Of a stretch of DNA of 64,000 nt, positions 39,918 through 48,181 are shown one piece after another (position 1 is the first letter of the stretch; each line of letters starts with the position of its first letter). Source of the stretch: Streptomyces abikoensis. GTDB taxonomy: Bacteria; Actinomycetota; Actinomycetes; Streptomycetales; Streptomycetaceae. The stretch is taken from the NCBI RefSeq assembly GCF_014648775.1, contig NZ_BMRT01000007.1:124001-188000 (forward strand), written 5' to 3'. Under the pieces are notes generated by a model. It did no database searches, was not told the origin of the DNA, and saw only the letters and a program-made list of their open reading frames with translations. Both the position numbers and the translations under genes were made by a program.

Positions 39918-42900
39918 GTGAGCGATGCCTACATCCGCTTCCCGCACGTCCACGGCGACCTTCTCTGCTTCGTGGCGGAGGACGACCTCTGGCTGGCCCC
40001 GCTCGGGCCGCCCGGGGCCGCCGCCGGGCGGGCCTGGCGGCTGACCGTGGACCGCACCCGGGCCGGACACCCCCGCTTCTCCCCCGACGGGCGCCACATC
40101 GCCTTCACCAACTGGCGCAGTCTGGATCCGGAGATCCACCTCGTGGACATCGAGGGCGGGCCCGCCCGCCGGCTGAGCTACTGGGGCAGCACCGACACCC
40201 GGGTCTGCGGCTGGGCGCCCTCGGACCGCAACGGCGGCCACGACATCCTCGCCGTCTCCTCGCACGGCCAGCCGTTCTCGTACTTCTCCTGGGCCTACCG
40301 GCTGCCCACCGCCGGCGGCCCCGGGCTGCGGCTGCCCTGGGGTCCGGTGTCCGACATCGCGATGGGCGAGGTCGACGGCGAGCACCGCACCCTGCTGCTG
40401 GCCGGCAAGCCGCCGCACGAGCCGGCGTCCTGGAAGCGCTACCGGGGCGGGGCGACGGGCCGGCTGTGGCTCCACGGCACCCGGCTGGTGCCGGACCTGG
40501 GCGGCCACCTGGACTCGGTGATGTTCGTCGACGGCCGGATCGCCTTCCTCTCCGACCACGAAGGCATCGGAAACCTCTACTCCTGCCGGCCCGACGGTTC
40601 GGATCTGCGCAGACACACCGACCACGCCGACTTCTACGCCCGGCACGCCGCCACCGACGGCTCCCGCGTCGTCTACCAGTGCGCGGGCGAGGTGTGGCTG
40701 GTGGAGGACTTCTCCCCGGGCGCCGTCCCGCGCCGGCTGGACCTGCGCCTGGGCGGGCCGCGCGCCGGGCGGCGCCCGTACCAGGTGCACGCGGCCCAGA
40801 ACGTCGGCTCGCTGGCCGTGGACACCACCGGCCGGGCCAGTGCCGTCGGGGTGCGCGGCAGCCTGTACTGGCTCACCCACCGCGACGGCCCGGCCCGCGC
40901 CATCGCCGACACCCCGGGCGTACGCACGCGGCTGCCCGAGATGCTCGGCTCCACCGGCCGGATCGCCTATGTGACGGACGCCGAGGGCGAGGACGCCATC
41001 GAGATCGCCCAACTGCCGCGCGCCTCCGGCCCCTCCGAGCCGCGCCGGCTGGCCGGCGGGCGGCTGGGCCGGGTGCAGGAGCTGCTGTCCTCGCCCGACG
41101 GCGAGCGACTGGCCGTCGCCGCGCACGACGGGCGGCTGCTGCTCGTGGACGCCTCGGCCGAGGGGACGGGCGAGGTCACGGAGCTGATCAAGTCGGCCAA
41201 CGGGCCCGTGCGCGACCTGGCCTTCTCCCCCGACTCCGGCTGGCTGACCTGGTCCCACCCGGGAGTCGGGCGCTCCCTGCGGCAGATCAAGATCTCCCGG
41301 CTGGCCGACCGGCTGATCGTCGACGTCACCAACGGCCGCTTCGAGGACGAGCAGCCCGTCTTCACCCGCGACGGCCGCTATCTGGCCTTCCTCTCCTGGC
41401 GCGGCTTCGACCCGGTGTACGACGTCCACACCGGCGACCTCTCCTTCCCCCTGGGCTGCCGCCCCTACCTCGTCCCGCTGTCCTCGGCCACGCCCTCGCC
41501 GTTCGCGCTGTCCACGGAGGGCCGGCCGGCGGGTGGCGGGCTCGACCTGGACGACACCGGGGACCACGAGGGCGCGCTGGTCGTGGAGGTGGAGGGGCTG
41601 GAGAGCCGGGTGACGCCGTTCCCGGTGGCCGCCTCGAAGTACTCCTCGCTCCACCCCGTCGCCGGCGGCGGCCTGGTGTGGCTGCGCTGGCCCATCTCCG
41701 GCGCCCTCGGCGAGACCTTCGCCAGCCCCACCGACGTCTCCGGCAAGCCCACGCTGGAACACTTCGACCTGGTCAAGGCCAAGCGCACCGAACTCACCTC
41801 GTCCCTCGACTGGTACGCGGTCAGCGGCGACGGCACCCGGCTCGTCGTCAACGACGACGGCGACCTGCGCGTCGTCCCCGCCACCGACACCCCCGACCCC
41901 GACTCGACCGTCTACATCGACATGCGGCGCATCCTCCACGAGGCCGACCCCGCCGCCGAGTGGCGGCAGGCCTACGCCGAGGCGGGCCGGATCGTCCGCG
42001 CCTACTTCTGGGAACCGGGCATGTGCGGCATCGACTGGGACGCCGTGCTGGAGCAGTACCGGCCGCTGCTCGAACGCGTCGCCTCCCCCGACGAGTTCGC
42101 CGACCTGCTCCGCGAGGTCCTCGGCGAGCTGGGCACCTCCCACGCCTATGTCACCCCCGCCCGCCGCAACGAGGGGCCGCCCCACTACCAGCGCGCCATC
42201 GGCCTGCTCGGCACCAACCTCACCCACCAGAAGGACGGCTCCTGGACCGTGCGCCGCGTCCTGCCCGGCGACTCCTCCGACTCCAAGGCCCGCTCCCCGC
42301 TGGCCGGTTCGGGCATCCGCGAGGGCTGGGCGCTCACCCACGTCGACGGCCGCCCCGTCGACCCGGTCACCGGCCCGTACCCGCTGCTCGCGGCGGCGGG
42401 CGGCACGACCGTCGAGCTCACCTTCCGCCCGCCCGAACCGGACGGCCACCCGCGCCGCGTCGCGATCGTCCCCCTCATCGACGAACGGCCGCTGCGCTAC
42501 CAGGACTGGGTGACCAAGCGCCGCGCGGTCGTCCACGAGCTCAGCGACGGCAAGTGCGGCTACCTCCACATCCCCGACATGGGCGGCTCCGGCTGGGCCC
42601 AGTTCAACCGCGACGTGCGGATGGAGATGTCACGGCCCGCCCTGATCGTGGACGTGCGCGGCAACGCGGGCGGCAACATCAGCGAGCTGGTGGTGGAGAA
42701 GCTCACCCGCACCATCATCGGCTGGGACCTCACCCGCGACGCCCAGCCCGTCTCGTACGCCTCCAACGCGCCGCGCGGACCGGTCGTGGCCATCGCCGAC
42801 GAGATGACCTCCTCCGACGGCGACATGATCACCGCCGCGTTCAAGCTCCAGGGCATCGGCCCGGTCGTCGGCCTGCGCACCTGGGGCGGCGTCGTCGGCA

Positions 42901-43178
42901 TGACCGGCCGCCACCGGCTCGGCGAGGGCACGTCCATCACCGTCCCGATGAACGCCGCCTGGTTCGACGCCTACGGCTGGGGGGTGGAGAACCACGGCGT
43001 CGAGCCCGACATCGAGGTCGACCGGACCCCGCTCGACTGGGCGGAGGGCCGCCACAAGCAACTGGACGACGCGGTACGGGTGGCGCTGGACCTGCTGGAA
43101 CAGCACGGTGCGACGAACCCGCCCGACTACTCCGACGTCCCCGACCTGCGCCGCCCGAAGCTCCCGCCGCGCGGGTGA
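39918..43178 (+). CDS. Tricorn protease homologue
   Basis: 1086 residues, the family size. Two N-terminal beta-propellers (about 1-650; blades such as HPRFSPDGRHIAFTNWRSLD and VRDLAFSPDSGWLTWSHPGV), a PDZ-like domain (about 740-850; SGIREGWALTHVDGRPVDPV) and a catalytic C-terminal domain. Catalytic residues fit the tricorn pattern: S741-H742 in LGTSHAYV, nucleophile S966 in MTSSDGDMITAAF, and E1029 in GVEPDIE. The enzyme trims peptides released by the proteasome into di- to tetrapeptides in the cytosol. GTG start at 39918. Ends before a very strong bidirectional terminator. Confidence 0.94.
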   Translation: MSDAYIRFPHVHGDLLCFVAEDDLWLAPLGPPGAAAGRAWRLTVDRTRAGHPRFSPDGRHIAFTNWRSLDPEIHLVDIEGGPARRLSYWGSTDTRVCGWAPSDRNGGHDILAVSSHGQPFSYFSWAYRLPTAGGPGLRLPWGPVSDIAMGEVDGEHRTLLLAGKPPHEPASWKRYRGGATGRLWLHGTRLVPDLGGHLDSVMFVDGRIAFLSDHEGIGNLYSCRPDGSDLRRHTDHADFYARHAATDGSRVVYQCAGEVWLVEDFSPGAVPRRLDLRLGGPRAGRRPYQVHAAQNVGSLAVDTTGRASAVGVRGSLYWLTHRDGPARAIADTPGVRTRLPEMLGSTGRIAYVTDAEGEDAIEIAQLPRASGPSEPRRLAGGRLGRVQELLSSPDGERLAVAAHDGRLLLVDASAEGTGEVTELIKSANGPVRDLAFSPDSGWLTWSHPGVGRSLRQIKISRLADRLIVDVTNGRFEDEQPVFTRDGRYLAFLSWRGFDPVYDVHTGDLSFPLGCRPYLVPLSSATPSPFALSTEGRPAGGGLDLDDTGDHEGALVVEVEGLESRVTPFPVAASKYSSLHPVAGGGLVWLRWPISGALGETFASPTDVSGKPTLEHFDLVKAKRTELTSSLDWYAVSGDGTRLVVNDDGDLRVVPATDTPDPDSTVYIDMRRILHEADPAAEWRQAYAEAGRIVRAYFWEPGMCGIDWDAVLEQYRPLLERVASPDEFADLLREVLGELGTSHAYVTPARRNEGPPHYQRAIGLLGTNLTHQKDGSWTVRRVLPGDSSDSKARSPLAGSGIREGWALTHVDGRPVDPVTGPYPLLAAAGGTTVELTFRPPEPDGHPRRVAIVPLIDERPLRYQDWVTKRRAVVHELSDGKCGYLHIPDMGGSGWAQFNRDVRMEMSRPALIVDVRGNAGGNISELVVEKLTRTIIGWDLTRDAQPVSYASNAPRGPVVAIADEMTSSDGDMITAAFKLQGIGPVVGLRTWGGVVGMTGRHRLGEGTSITVPMNAAWFDAYGWGVENHGVEPDIEVDRTPLDWAEGRHKQLDDAVRVALDLLEQHGATNPPDYSDVPDLRRPKLPPRG

Positions 43179-43187
43179 GCACGCACG

Positions 43188-43226
43188 AGTGAAGGGCGCG
43201 CCCTGCTGCTGGGCGCGCCCTTCACT
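43188..43226. terminator. Bidirectional terminator between tricorn and the Gln/Lys-rich gene
   Basis: Perfect 16-bp inverted repeat AGTGAAGGGCGCGCCC (43188-43203) / GGGCGCGCCCTTCACT (43211-43226) with a 7-nt TGCTGCT loop. It lies 9 bp after the tricorn stop and 10 bp after the stop of the convergent small gene. Ends in TTCACT on the plus strand and agt-ga on the minus. Confidence 0.9.
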
Positions 43227-43235
43227 ACGGTGTCG

Positions 43236-43424
43236 TCAGATGTCGTCCTGGATGTCGTCCAGGGACTCCTGCCGGCCCTGCTGCTGCTGGCGCTGCTGCT
43301 GTTGCTGCTGGCCCTTGACCTTGTCCTGCGTCTGCTGGCCGCGCTGCTGGGCCTTCTCCTTGGCCTGCTGGGCCTTCTGCTTGGCCTGCTGGGCCTTGCC
43401 CTGCATCTCGTCCTTGATGCCCAT
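43236..43424 (-). CDS. Small Gln/Lys-rich CsbD-like protein
   Basis: 62 residues: MGIKDEMQGKAQQAKQKAQQ followed by AKEKAQQRGQQTQDKVKG, a Gln run and a terminal SLDDIQDDI. Repeats of KAQQAK make a highly charged, probably disordered or helical chain, like CsbD/general-stress proteins, which are strongly induced by sigma-B-type factors. ATG at 43424 has AGGAGTGAG 7 nt upstream. No precise role known. Codon repetition (CAG) makes the 3' half DNA repetitive. Confidence 0.75.
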   Translation of the reverse strand: MGIKDEMQGKAQQAKQKAQQAKEKAQQRGQQTQDKVKGQQQQQQRQQQQGRQESLDDIQDDI

Positions 43425-43502
43425 GCGTACTCACTCCTAAGGGGTGATCGGGGAAGTGGGCCGCGACCAGCCTCACACGGCCCCGCGCCCCCCGCATGTC
43501 GA

Positions 43503-44423
43503 TCAGTGACGCTGCGTGCCCGCCTCCGCGTCGGCCTCCGTACGCGCCTCCGTGCGCGCCTTGGTGTCCGCCTCCCCGCCCGCGCCGACCAGCCCGAACC
43601 GTGCCCCGGCCAAGCGGGGTTCGGCGCGCCGCATCTCGCGCGGGCCGCCCAGGGCGACCAGCGTCGGGAGCGCGCCGCGCAGCGGCTGCAGCGCGCGCAG
43701 CCAGCTCTGCCCGTAGACGTGCGCGGAGCGCCGCTCTATGCCCGTCACCAGCCGGTCGACCGCCGGGCCCAGCGGGTACGTGCGATTGGCCGGCCACGGC
43801 AGCCGCTGCCGCAGCTCCCGCATCACCTCGAACTCGTCGGCCCCGCGCACCATGTCGGTGTCGGTCCAGCTCAGATAGGCCACGCCGACGCGCACGCCCT
43901 TGTGGGCGACCTCGGCGCGCAGGCCGTGCGCGTACGCCTCGACGCCCGCCTTGGACGCGCAGTACGCGGTCATCATGGGCGCCGGGGTGATCGCGGCGAG
44001 GGAGGCTATCTGCAGCAGATAGCCGCGGCTCTCGGTGAGGACGGGCAGGAAGGCGCGGCCGGTGACGGCGCTGCCGATGAGGTTGACCTCGATCACCCGC
44101 CGCCAGTCGGCCGGGTCGGAGCCGGCCAGCGGGCCGCCGGCGGCGACACCGGCGTTGGCGACGACGACGTCCACCTTGCCGAAGCGCGCCTTGACCTCCG
44201 CGGCCACGCCCGCCATCGCCTCGTGGTCGGTGACGTCGGCGTGCCAGTGGGCGGCGTCGCCGCGCAGCGTCCGGGCGACCCGGCGCAGCTCGTCGGGCTC
44301 CAGCCCCACCAGCGCCACGCTCGCGCCCCGCGCGGACAGCTTCCGTGCCAGCGACTCCCCCACGCCGCGCGCGGCGCCGGTGACGACGGCGACCTGTCCG
44401 TCGAGGCTCGTCCGGGGCCTCAT
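43503..44423 (-). CDS. Short-chain dehydrogenase/reductase, partner of the FAD monooxygenase
   Basis: 306 residues. Cofactor motif VTGAARGVGESLARKLSARG, VVVANAGVAAGGPL, catalytic Ser in LQIASLAAITPAPM, Tyr/Lys in AYCASKAGVEAYAHGL. C-terminal DTDMVRG segment, then a tail ending TEADAEAGTQRH that is Glu/Ala/Thr rich. ATG at 44423 overlaps the monooxygenase stop (ATGA), so the pair is translationally coupled. Presumably interconverts an alcohol and the ketone that the monooxygenase converts to an ester or lactone. Confidence 0.86.
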   Translation of the reverse strand: MRPRTSLDGQVAVVTGAARGVGESLARKLSARGASVALVGLEPDELRRVARTLRGDAAHWHADVTDHEAMAGVAAEVKARFGKVDVVVANAGVAAGGPLAGSDPADWRRVIEVNLIGSAVTGRAFLPVLTESRGYLLQIASLAAITPAPMMTAYCASKAGVEAYAHGLRAEVAHKGVRVGVAYLSWTDTDMVRGADEFEVMRELRQRLPWPANRTYPLGPAVDRLVTGIERRSAHVYGQSWLRALQPLRGALPTLVALGGPREMRRAEPRLAGARFGLVGAGGEADTKARTEARTEADAEAGTQRH

Positions 44424-45940
44424 CGCGCGGCTCCCACGACCGCGGTCCTGGGCGCTCTCAGCAGCTGGTACTCGGCGAGGTCCACCCGCCGGGTGACCTT
44501 GCGGAACTCCGCCGTGGTGCCCGGCCAGACCGTGGTGTTGCGGCCCTGCGCGTCGAGGTACCAGCTGTCGCAGCCGGTGTTCCAGACCGTGCGCTCCATG
44601 CGGCGCTGGACGCCGCGGTTCCAGGCGCGGACGGCGGAGGGGCGGGCGTCCAGGGCGGCCCGGCCGCCGATGGTGTCGAGCTGGCGCAGGAAGTCGGCCA
44701 GGTAGTTCAGCTGGGCCTCGATGATGAGGATCATCGAGTTGTTGCCCAGGCCGGTGTTGGGGCCTATGACGAAGAGGAAGTTGGGGAACCCGGCGGCGCT
44801 GGCGCCGCGCAGGGCCGCCATGCCGTCCTTCGCCCACTCCTCCGCGAGCGTCGTGCCGTTGGCGCCGGTGACGCGGTCGGCTATCGGCATGTCGGTGGTG
44901 TGGAAGCCGGTGCCGAAGACGACGACGTCGGCCTCCGTCTCCGTGCCGTCGGCGGCCACGAGCGTCGCGCCGCGCACCTCGGCGAGGCCGGAGGCGACGA
45001 CGTCGACGTTGGGGCGGGCGAGCGCGGGGTAGTAGTCGTCGGACAGCAGGATGCGTTTGCAGCCGATGCGGTAGTCGGGCAGCAGCTTGGCGCGCAGGGC
45101 GGGGTCCTTGACGGCCCTGCGCAGATGGGCGGCGGTGACGCGCTCCATCAGCCCGAGCCGGTCGGGCCACTTGGTGAACAGGCCGACCTGCATCTCCCGT
45201 ACGCCCCACAGCGAACCGCGCCGCAGCAGGCCCGTGGCCGGGACCTTCGCGTGCAGCCAGCGCTCGGCGGCGGTGATCCGGCGGTCGAAGCGCGGCAGCA
45301 CCCAGGGCGGGGTGCGCTGGAAGAGGGTGAGCCGGGCGACCTCGGGCTGGATCGCGGGCACGATCTGCGCGGCCGAGGCCCCGGTGCCGATCACGGCCAC
45401 GCGCTTGCCGCGCAGCTCGGCGTCGTGGTCCCAGCGGGCGGAGTGGAAGACGGGCCCGGGGAAGTCCGCCAGCCCGGGGACGTCCGGGATGCGGGGGTCG
45501 GAGAGCGGGCCGGTGGCGGAGACGACGACGTCGGCGGTCCAGTCGTCCTTGGTGGTGCGGATCTCCCAGAGCAGCCGCTCGGCGTCCCAGCGCATCGCCA
45601 GCACCTCGGAGCCGAAGCGCAGGTGCGGGCGGAGCCCGAAGGTGTCCGTCATCCGCTCCAGATAGGCCCTTATGTGCGGCTGGCCCGAGAAGCTGCGCGG
45701 CCAGTCGGGGTTGGGGGCGAAGGAGAAGGAGTAGAGGTGCGAGGGGACGTCGCAGGCGCAACCGGGATAGGTGTTGTCCCGCCAGGTGCCGCCGACGGAG
45801 TCGGCGCGCTCCAGGACGACGAAGTCCGTGACGCCCTCGCGGCGCAGCCGCACGGCCGCGCCCAGCCCGCCGAACCCCGACCCGATCACCGCCACGCGCA
45901 CGTGCCGTCCGCGCTGTCCGACCTCTTCGTGCTCGACCAT
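44420..45940 (-). CDS. Baeyer-Villiger-type flavin monooxygenase
   Basis: 506 residues. FAD motif VAVIGSGFGGLGAAVRLRRE, the second GxGxxG VAVIGTGASAAQIVPAI for NADPH, and between them the BVMO fingerprint FPGPVFHSARWDHD (FxGxxxHxxxWD). YPGCACDVPSHLYSFSFAP is the usual flavin-side sequence. Inserts oxygen next to a ketone or oxidises a heteroatom using NADPH and O2. ATG at 45940 is preceded by GGGAGGCGAC; an in-frame extension to 45967 is less likely. Divergent from a MerR gene across a 32-bp dyad. Confidence 0.9.
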   Translation of the reverse strand: MVEHEEVGQRGRHVRVAVIGSGFGGLGAAVRLRREGVTDFVVLERADSVGGTWRDNTYPGCACDVPSHLYSFSFAPNPDWPRSFSGQPHIRAYLERMTDTFGLRPHLRFGSEVLAMRWDAERLLWEIRTTKDDWTADVVVSATGPLSDPRIPDVPGLADFPGPVFHSARWDHDAELRGKRVAVIGTGASAAQIVPAIQPEVARLTLFQRTPPWVLPRFDRRITAAERWLHAKVPATGLLRRGSLWGVREMQVGLFTKWPDRLGLMERVTAAHLRRAVKDPALRAKLLPDYRIGCKRILLSDDYYPALARPNVDVVASGLAEVRGATLVAADGTETEADVVVFGTGFHTTDMPIADRVTGANGTTLAEEWAKDGMAALRGASAAGFPNFLFVIGPNTGLGNNSMILIIEAQLNYLADFLRQLDTIGGRAALDARPSAVRAWNRGVQRRMERTVWNTGCDSWYLDAQGRNTTVWPGTTAEFRKVTRRVDLAEYQLLRAPRTAVVGAAR

Positions 45941-45982
45941 GCCGTCGCCTCCCGGTCCCGGTTCCACAGAAGCACCCGCCGC

Positions 45983-46014
45983 CCGACCGTGCCAGCGCTC
46001 ACTGGCACGGTCGG
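45983..46014. promoter_or_regulatory. Dyad between the monooxygenase and the MerR gene
   Basis: CCGACCGTGCCAG (45983-45995) and CTGGCACGGTCGG (46002-46014), perfect 13-bp arms with a 6-nt centre. It lies 43 bp upstream of the monooxygenase ATG and 79 bp upstream of the merR GTG. Size and symmetry suit a MerR-family dimer site that would control the divergent operon. Confidence 0.7.
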
Positions 46015-46092
46015 AGCGTAGGGCAGGGACGGGGCACGGCGATAGGGGCCGGGGGCAAGGAAGTTACCGGCGGTCGCGCGTACGCTTCCCGC

Positions 46093-46803
46093 GTGGCGAA
46101 CGACGGGAAGCGCGAGTACCGGACGGCGGAGCTGGCCGCGGAGGCCGGCATCACGGTGCGCACCCTGCGCTTCTACCGCGAACGCGGCCTCCTGCCGGCG
46201 CCGCGCCGCGAGGGCCGCATCGCCTGGTACGGCGAACACCACCTGGCCCGGCTGCGCACGGTGGCCGCGCTGCTGGACCGGGGGCACACGCTCGGCGGCA
46301 TCGCCGAGCTGATCGCCGCCTTCGAGGGCGGCCGCGACGTGGGCGAACTCCTGGGCACCCCCTGGTCGGAGGAGACCACGGTCCGGCTGACCCCGGAGGA
46401 GCTCGCCGACCACTTCGCGGGCGAGGCCACCCCCAAGAACCTGGCCGCCGCCCTCGACATCGGCTATCTCGCCGTGGACGGCGAGGAGATCGTCCACATC
46501 AGCAGCCGCCTCCTGGACGCCGCCACGGCCCTCGTCCGCGCGGGCATCCCCCTCTCCACCGTCCTCACGACGGCCCGCGAGGTCCGCGCCCACGCGGACG
46601 CGCTGGCGGGGATGTTCACCCGCCTGGCGCGGGAGCACGGTGTCGCGGACGAGGCCGAGTTGACGCGCCTGCGCCCGCTGGCGCGGACGGTGGTGGACGC
46701 GGAGTTCTCACTGGCGATGGACCGGCGGTTGCGCGAGCCGGGCGCGCACGGCGCTCCGGGCTCCGGGGATGCGCCCGCGTGCGCCCCACCCAAACCCTGC
46801 TAA
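46093..46803 (+). CDS. MerR-family transcriptional regulator
   Basis: 236 residues. MerR winged HTH at the N-terminus: EYRTAELAAEAGITVRTLRF, YRERGLLPAPRREGRIAWYG, HHLARLRTVAALLDRGHTLG. The remaining ~150 residues are helical (a large effector domain, larger than the usual ~130-residue MerR), with a Ser/Pro tail. No Cys-based metal site, so an organic ligand is likely. GTG start at 46093. Divergent from the BVMO-SDR operon. Confidence 0.87.
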   Translation: MANDGKREYRTAELAAEAGITVRTLRFYRERGLLPAPRREGRIAWYGEHHLARLRTVAALLDRGHTLGGIAELIAAFEGGRDVGELLGTPWSEETTVRLTPEELADHFAGEATPKNLAAALDIGYLAVDGEEIVHISSRLLDAATALVRAGIPLSTVLTTAREVRAHADALAGMFTRLAREHGVADEAELTRLRPLARTVVDAEFSLAMDRRLREPGAHGAPGSGDAPACAPPKPC

Positions 46804-46903
46804 TCGGCGAACAGTTGGGGATGGCGGCACTAAAGTCCCTGTTGTGACGGGCCGAGTCATACCGGCTCAACGCGGGCCTTTCCCAGGGTCGGCTCGCTGC
46901 GTT

Positions 46904-46926
46904 CGAGGCCCCAGCCAGGGGCCTCG
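46904..46926. repeat. GAGGCC hairpin upstream of the small peptide gene
   Basis: CGAGGCCCC-AGCCA-GGGGCCTCG, perfect 9-5-9 stem-loop in the region 46804-47013, which contains no other gene. A second short stem (CTCGCCG-T-CGGCGAG) lies between this and the peptide ATG. The same GAGGCC/GGCCTC arm reappears in the two hairpins downstream of the peptide. Confidence 0.6.
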
Positions 46927-47013
46927 GACGCGGGCGATACCGTGCCGTGTCCGGGGTTCCTTCATGGGGCCTCGCCGTCGGCGAGCCTCCCTCTCGAAGG
47001 AAAGGCGCCGGGT

Positions 47014-47148
47014 ATGTCCCGTCATAGGAAGCCGAAGCCGTCGATCGACTGGGGGCAGGGGAAGCGGTGGGTGAAAGCAGTTACACCGTGGGTGGAACTG
47101 CTTGTCACCGTCACAACGCTGATCTTGCTCATGATCGGCAAGGGGTGA
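47014..47148 (+). CDS. 44-residue membrane peptide
   Basis: MSRHRKPKPSIDWGQGKRWV followed by KAVTPWVELLVTVTTLILLMIGKG: a strongly basic N-terminus, two Trp residues and one hydrophobic helix ending at the C-terminus. ATG at 47014 has AAGGAAAGG 8 nt upstream. Codon third positions are less GC-biased than in neighbours (cgt, cat, aaa, gca, gtt, aca, gaa, ctt). The stop is followed 4 nt later by a perfect 10-5-10 hairpin. Size and layout resemble type I toxin peptides or other small membrane peptides, but no homologue is recognised. Confidence 0.5.
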   Translation: MSRHRKPKPSIDWGQGKRWVKAVTPWVELLVTVTTLILLMIGKG

Positions 47149-47301
47149 CCGGCGAGGCCTAACCCCATTAGGCCTCGAACGACCACTCTTTCGGCTCGCC
47201 CGTCACGGCGCCAGTTCCGTGGCGGGCGTCCCTATTCCCTGTGAGAGGAACAGGAGCCAGCACTCTGACCGGCGAGGCCTAAGCCCATTAGGCCCCGAAC
47301 G
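47146..47301. repeat. 36-bp direct repeat, 120 bp apart, each a GAGGCC hairpin
   Basis: Copy 1 (47146-47181) and copy 2 (47266-47301) share TGACCGGCGAGGCCTAA then CCCATTAGGCC then CGAACG, differing at two bases. Copy 1 forms a perfect 10-5-10 hairpin (CGAGGCCTAA / TTAGGCCTCG); copy 2 has one mismatch. Between them CGCCCGTCACGG (47196-47207) pairs with CCGTGGCGGGCG (47216-47227) with one G-U pair. Possibly terminators or a structured small RNA. Confidence 0.65.
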
Positions 47302-47365
47302 GACACCGTGCTTCGCCTCCTGTATACCAGCCCCAGCCCCCGCGCGCACGGCACTCCAGCCCGGA

Positions 47366-48037
47366 CTACCCCTTCGGGACCAGCGGGAGCTCCGCGTGCC
47401 GGACGGTGTAGCCGCCCTTGGTGACCGGGGCGTACGGCGCCGGGGCCATGCAGGTGCCGACGTCCGAGGCGACCGGCTCCTTCGCGCCCTTGTCGCCGTC
47501 GCGCAGGACGTTCACCACCGCCCAGGAGAAGCCCACCCGGTCCTTGGACTTCTGCCCGGCCTTCTCCTTGCCGCCGTCCAGGACGCTGAAGCCGAGGCGC
47601 TTGCCCAGCCAGTCCTGCGGGCCGTCCGGGCTGACCTTGGTCATCACCGCCGTGAGGGACGCGACGCCCGGCCCGGTGACGAGGCAGTCGACCCTGCCCT
47701 CGGCCGTCATCGTCTTCCCCAGCGCGGCGACGTAGTGCGAGACCTTGACCGTCCCCTCCGCGTCCGTCGGCAGGCCGCTGGGCAGCCCGGCCAGCGGCCG
47801 GCTGTAGGGCTTGGCGTGGGCGTCGAAGGTGAAGGAGCGGACGTCCTTGTCCGGCCAGTACGGAAGCCCGAAGGTCGCCGACCCGGTCACGCTCGCGCGC
47901 GGCGGCGCGGCGTCGGGCGCCGCCACCGCGTTCCCGGCGGCGGCGCCGCCGAGGGTGACCGTGGCGGCCAACGCGACGCCCAGCGCGGCGACTTTGCGCG
48001 AGCGAGCGGAAAGGCGGACGGACGGTGCGAGTGCCAT
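47366..48037 (-). CDS. Secreted hypothetical protein
   Basis: 223 residues. Signal peptide: basic RLSARSRKVAALGVALAATV, hydrophobic TLGGAAAGNAVAAPDAA with an AVAAP cleavage-like site. Mature protein: SATFGLPYWPDKDVRSFTFD, then VKVSHYVAALGKTMTAEGRV DCLV, VSPDGPQDWLG, DVGTCMAPAPYAPV. Two Cys residues (DCLV, GTCM) could form a disulfide. Similar exported Streptomyces proteins have been annotated as repetin-like without experimental role. ATG at 48037. The gene points toward the small-peptide locus, ending 64 bp from the second hairpin copy. Confidence 0.75.
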   Translation of the reverse strand: MALAPSVRLSARSRKVAALGVALAATVTLGGAAAGNAVAAPDAAPPRASVTGSATFGLPYWPDKDVRSFTFDAHAKPYSRPLAGLPSGLPTDAEGTVKVSHYVAALGKTMTAEGRVDCLVTGPGVASLTAVMTKVSPDGPQDWLGKRLGFSVLDGGKEKAGQKSKDRVGFSWAVVNVLRDGDKGAKEPVASDVGTCMAPAPYAPVTKGGYTVRHAELPLVPKG

Positions 48038-48181
48038 GGCGTTTCTCCCGAGGAGGACGGTGAAGCTGCGGTTGCTGCCGCACTCATCGTTCAGCAGCGC
48101 CCGCCGCGGCCCATCCGTCCCCGGGCGGAACCCGCCCGCGCCCCCTCCGCCACGGGGTGATCCGCCCGTCCGCCCGGAGGA

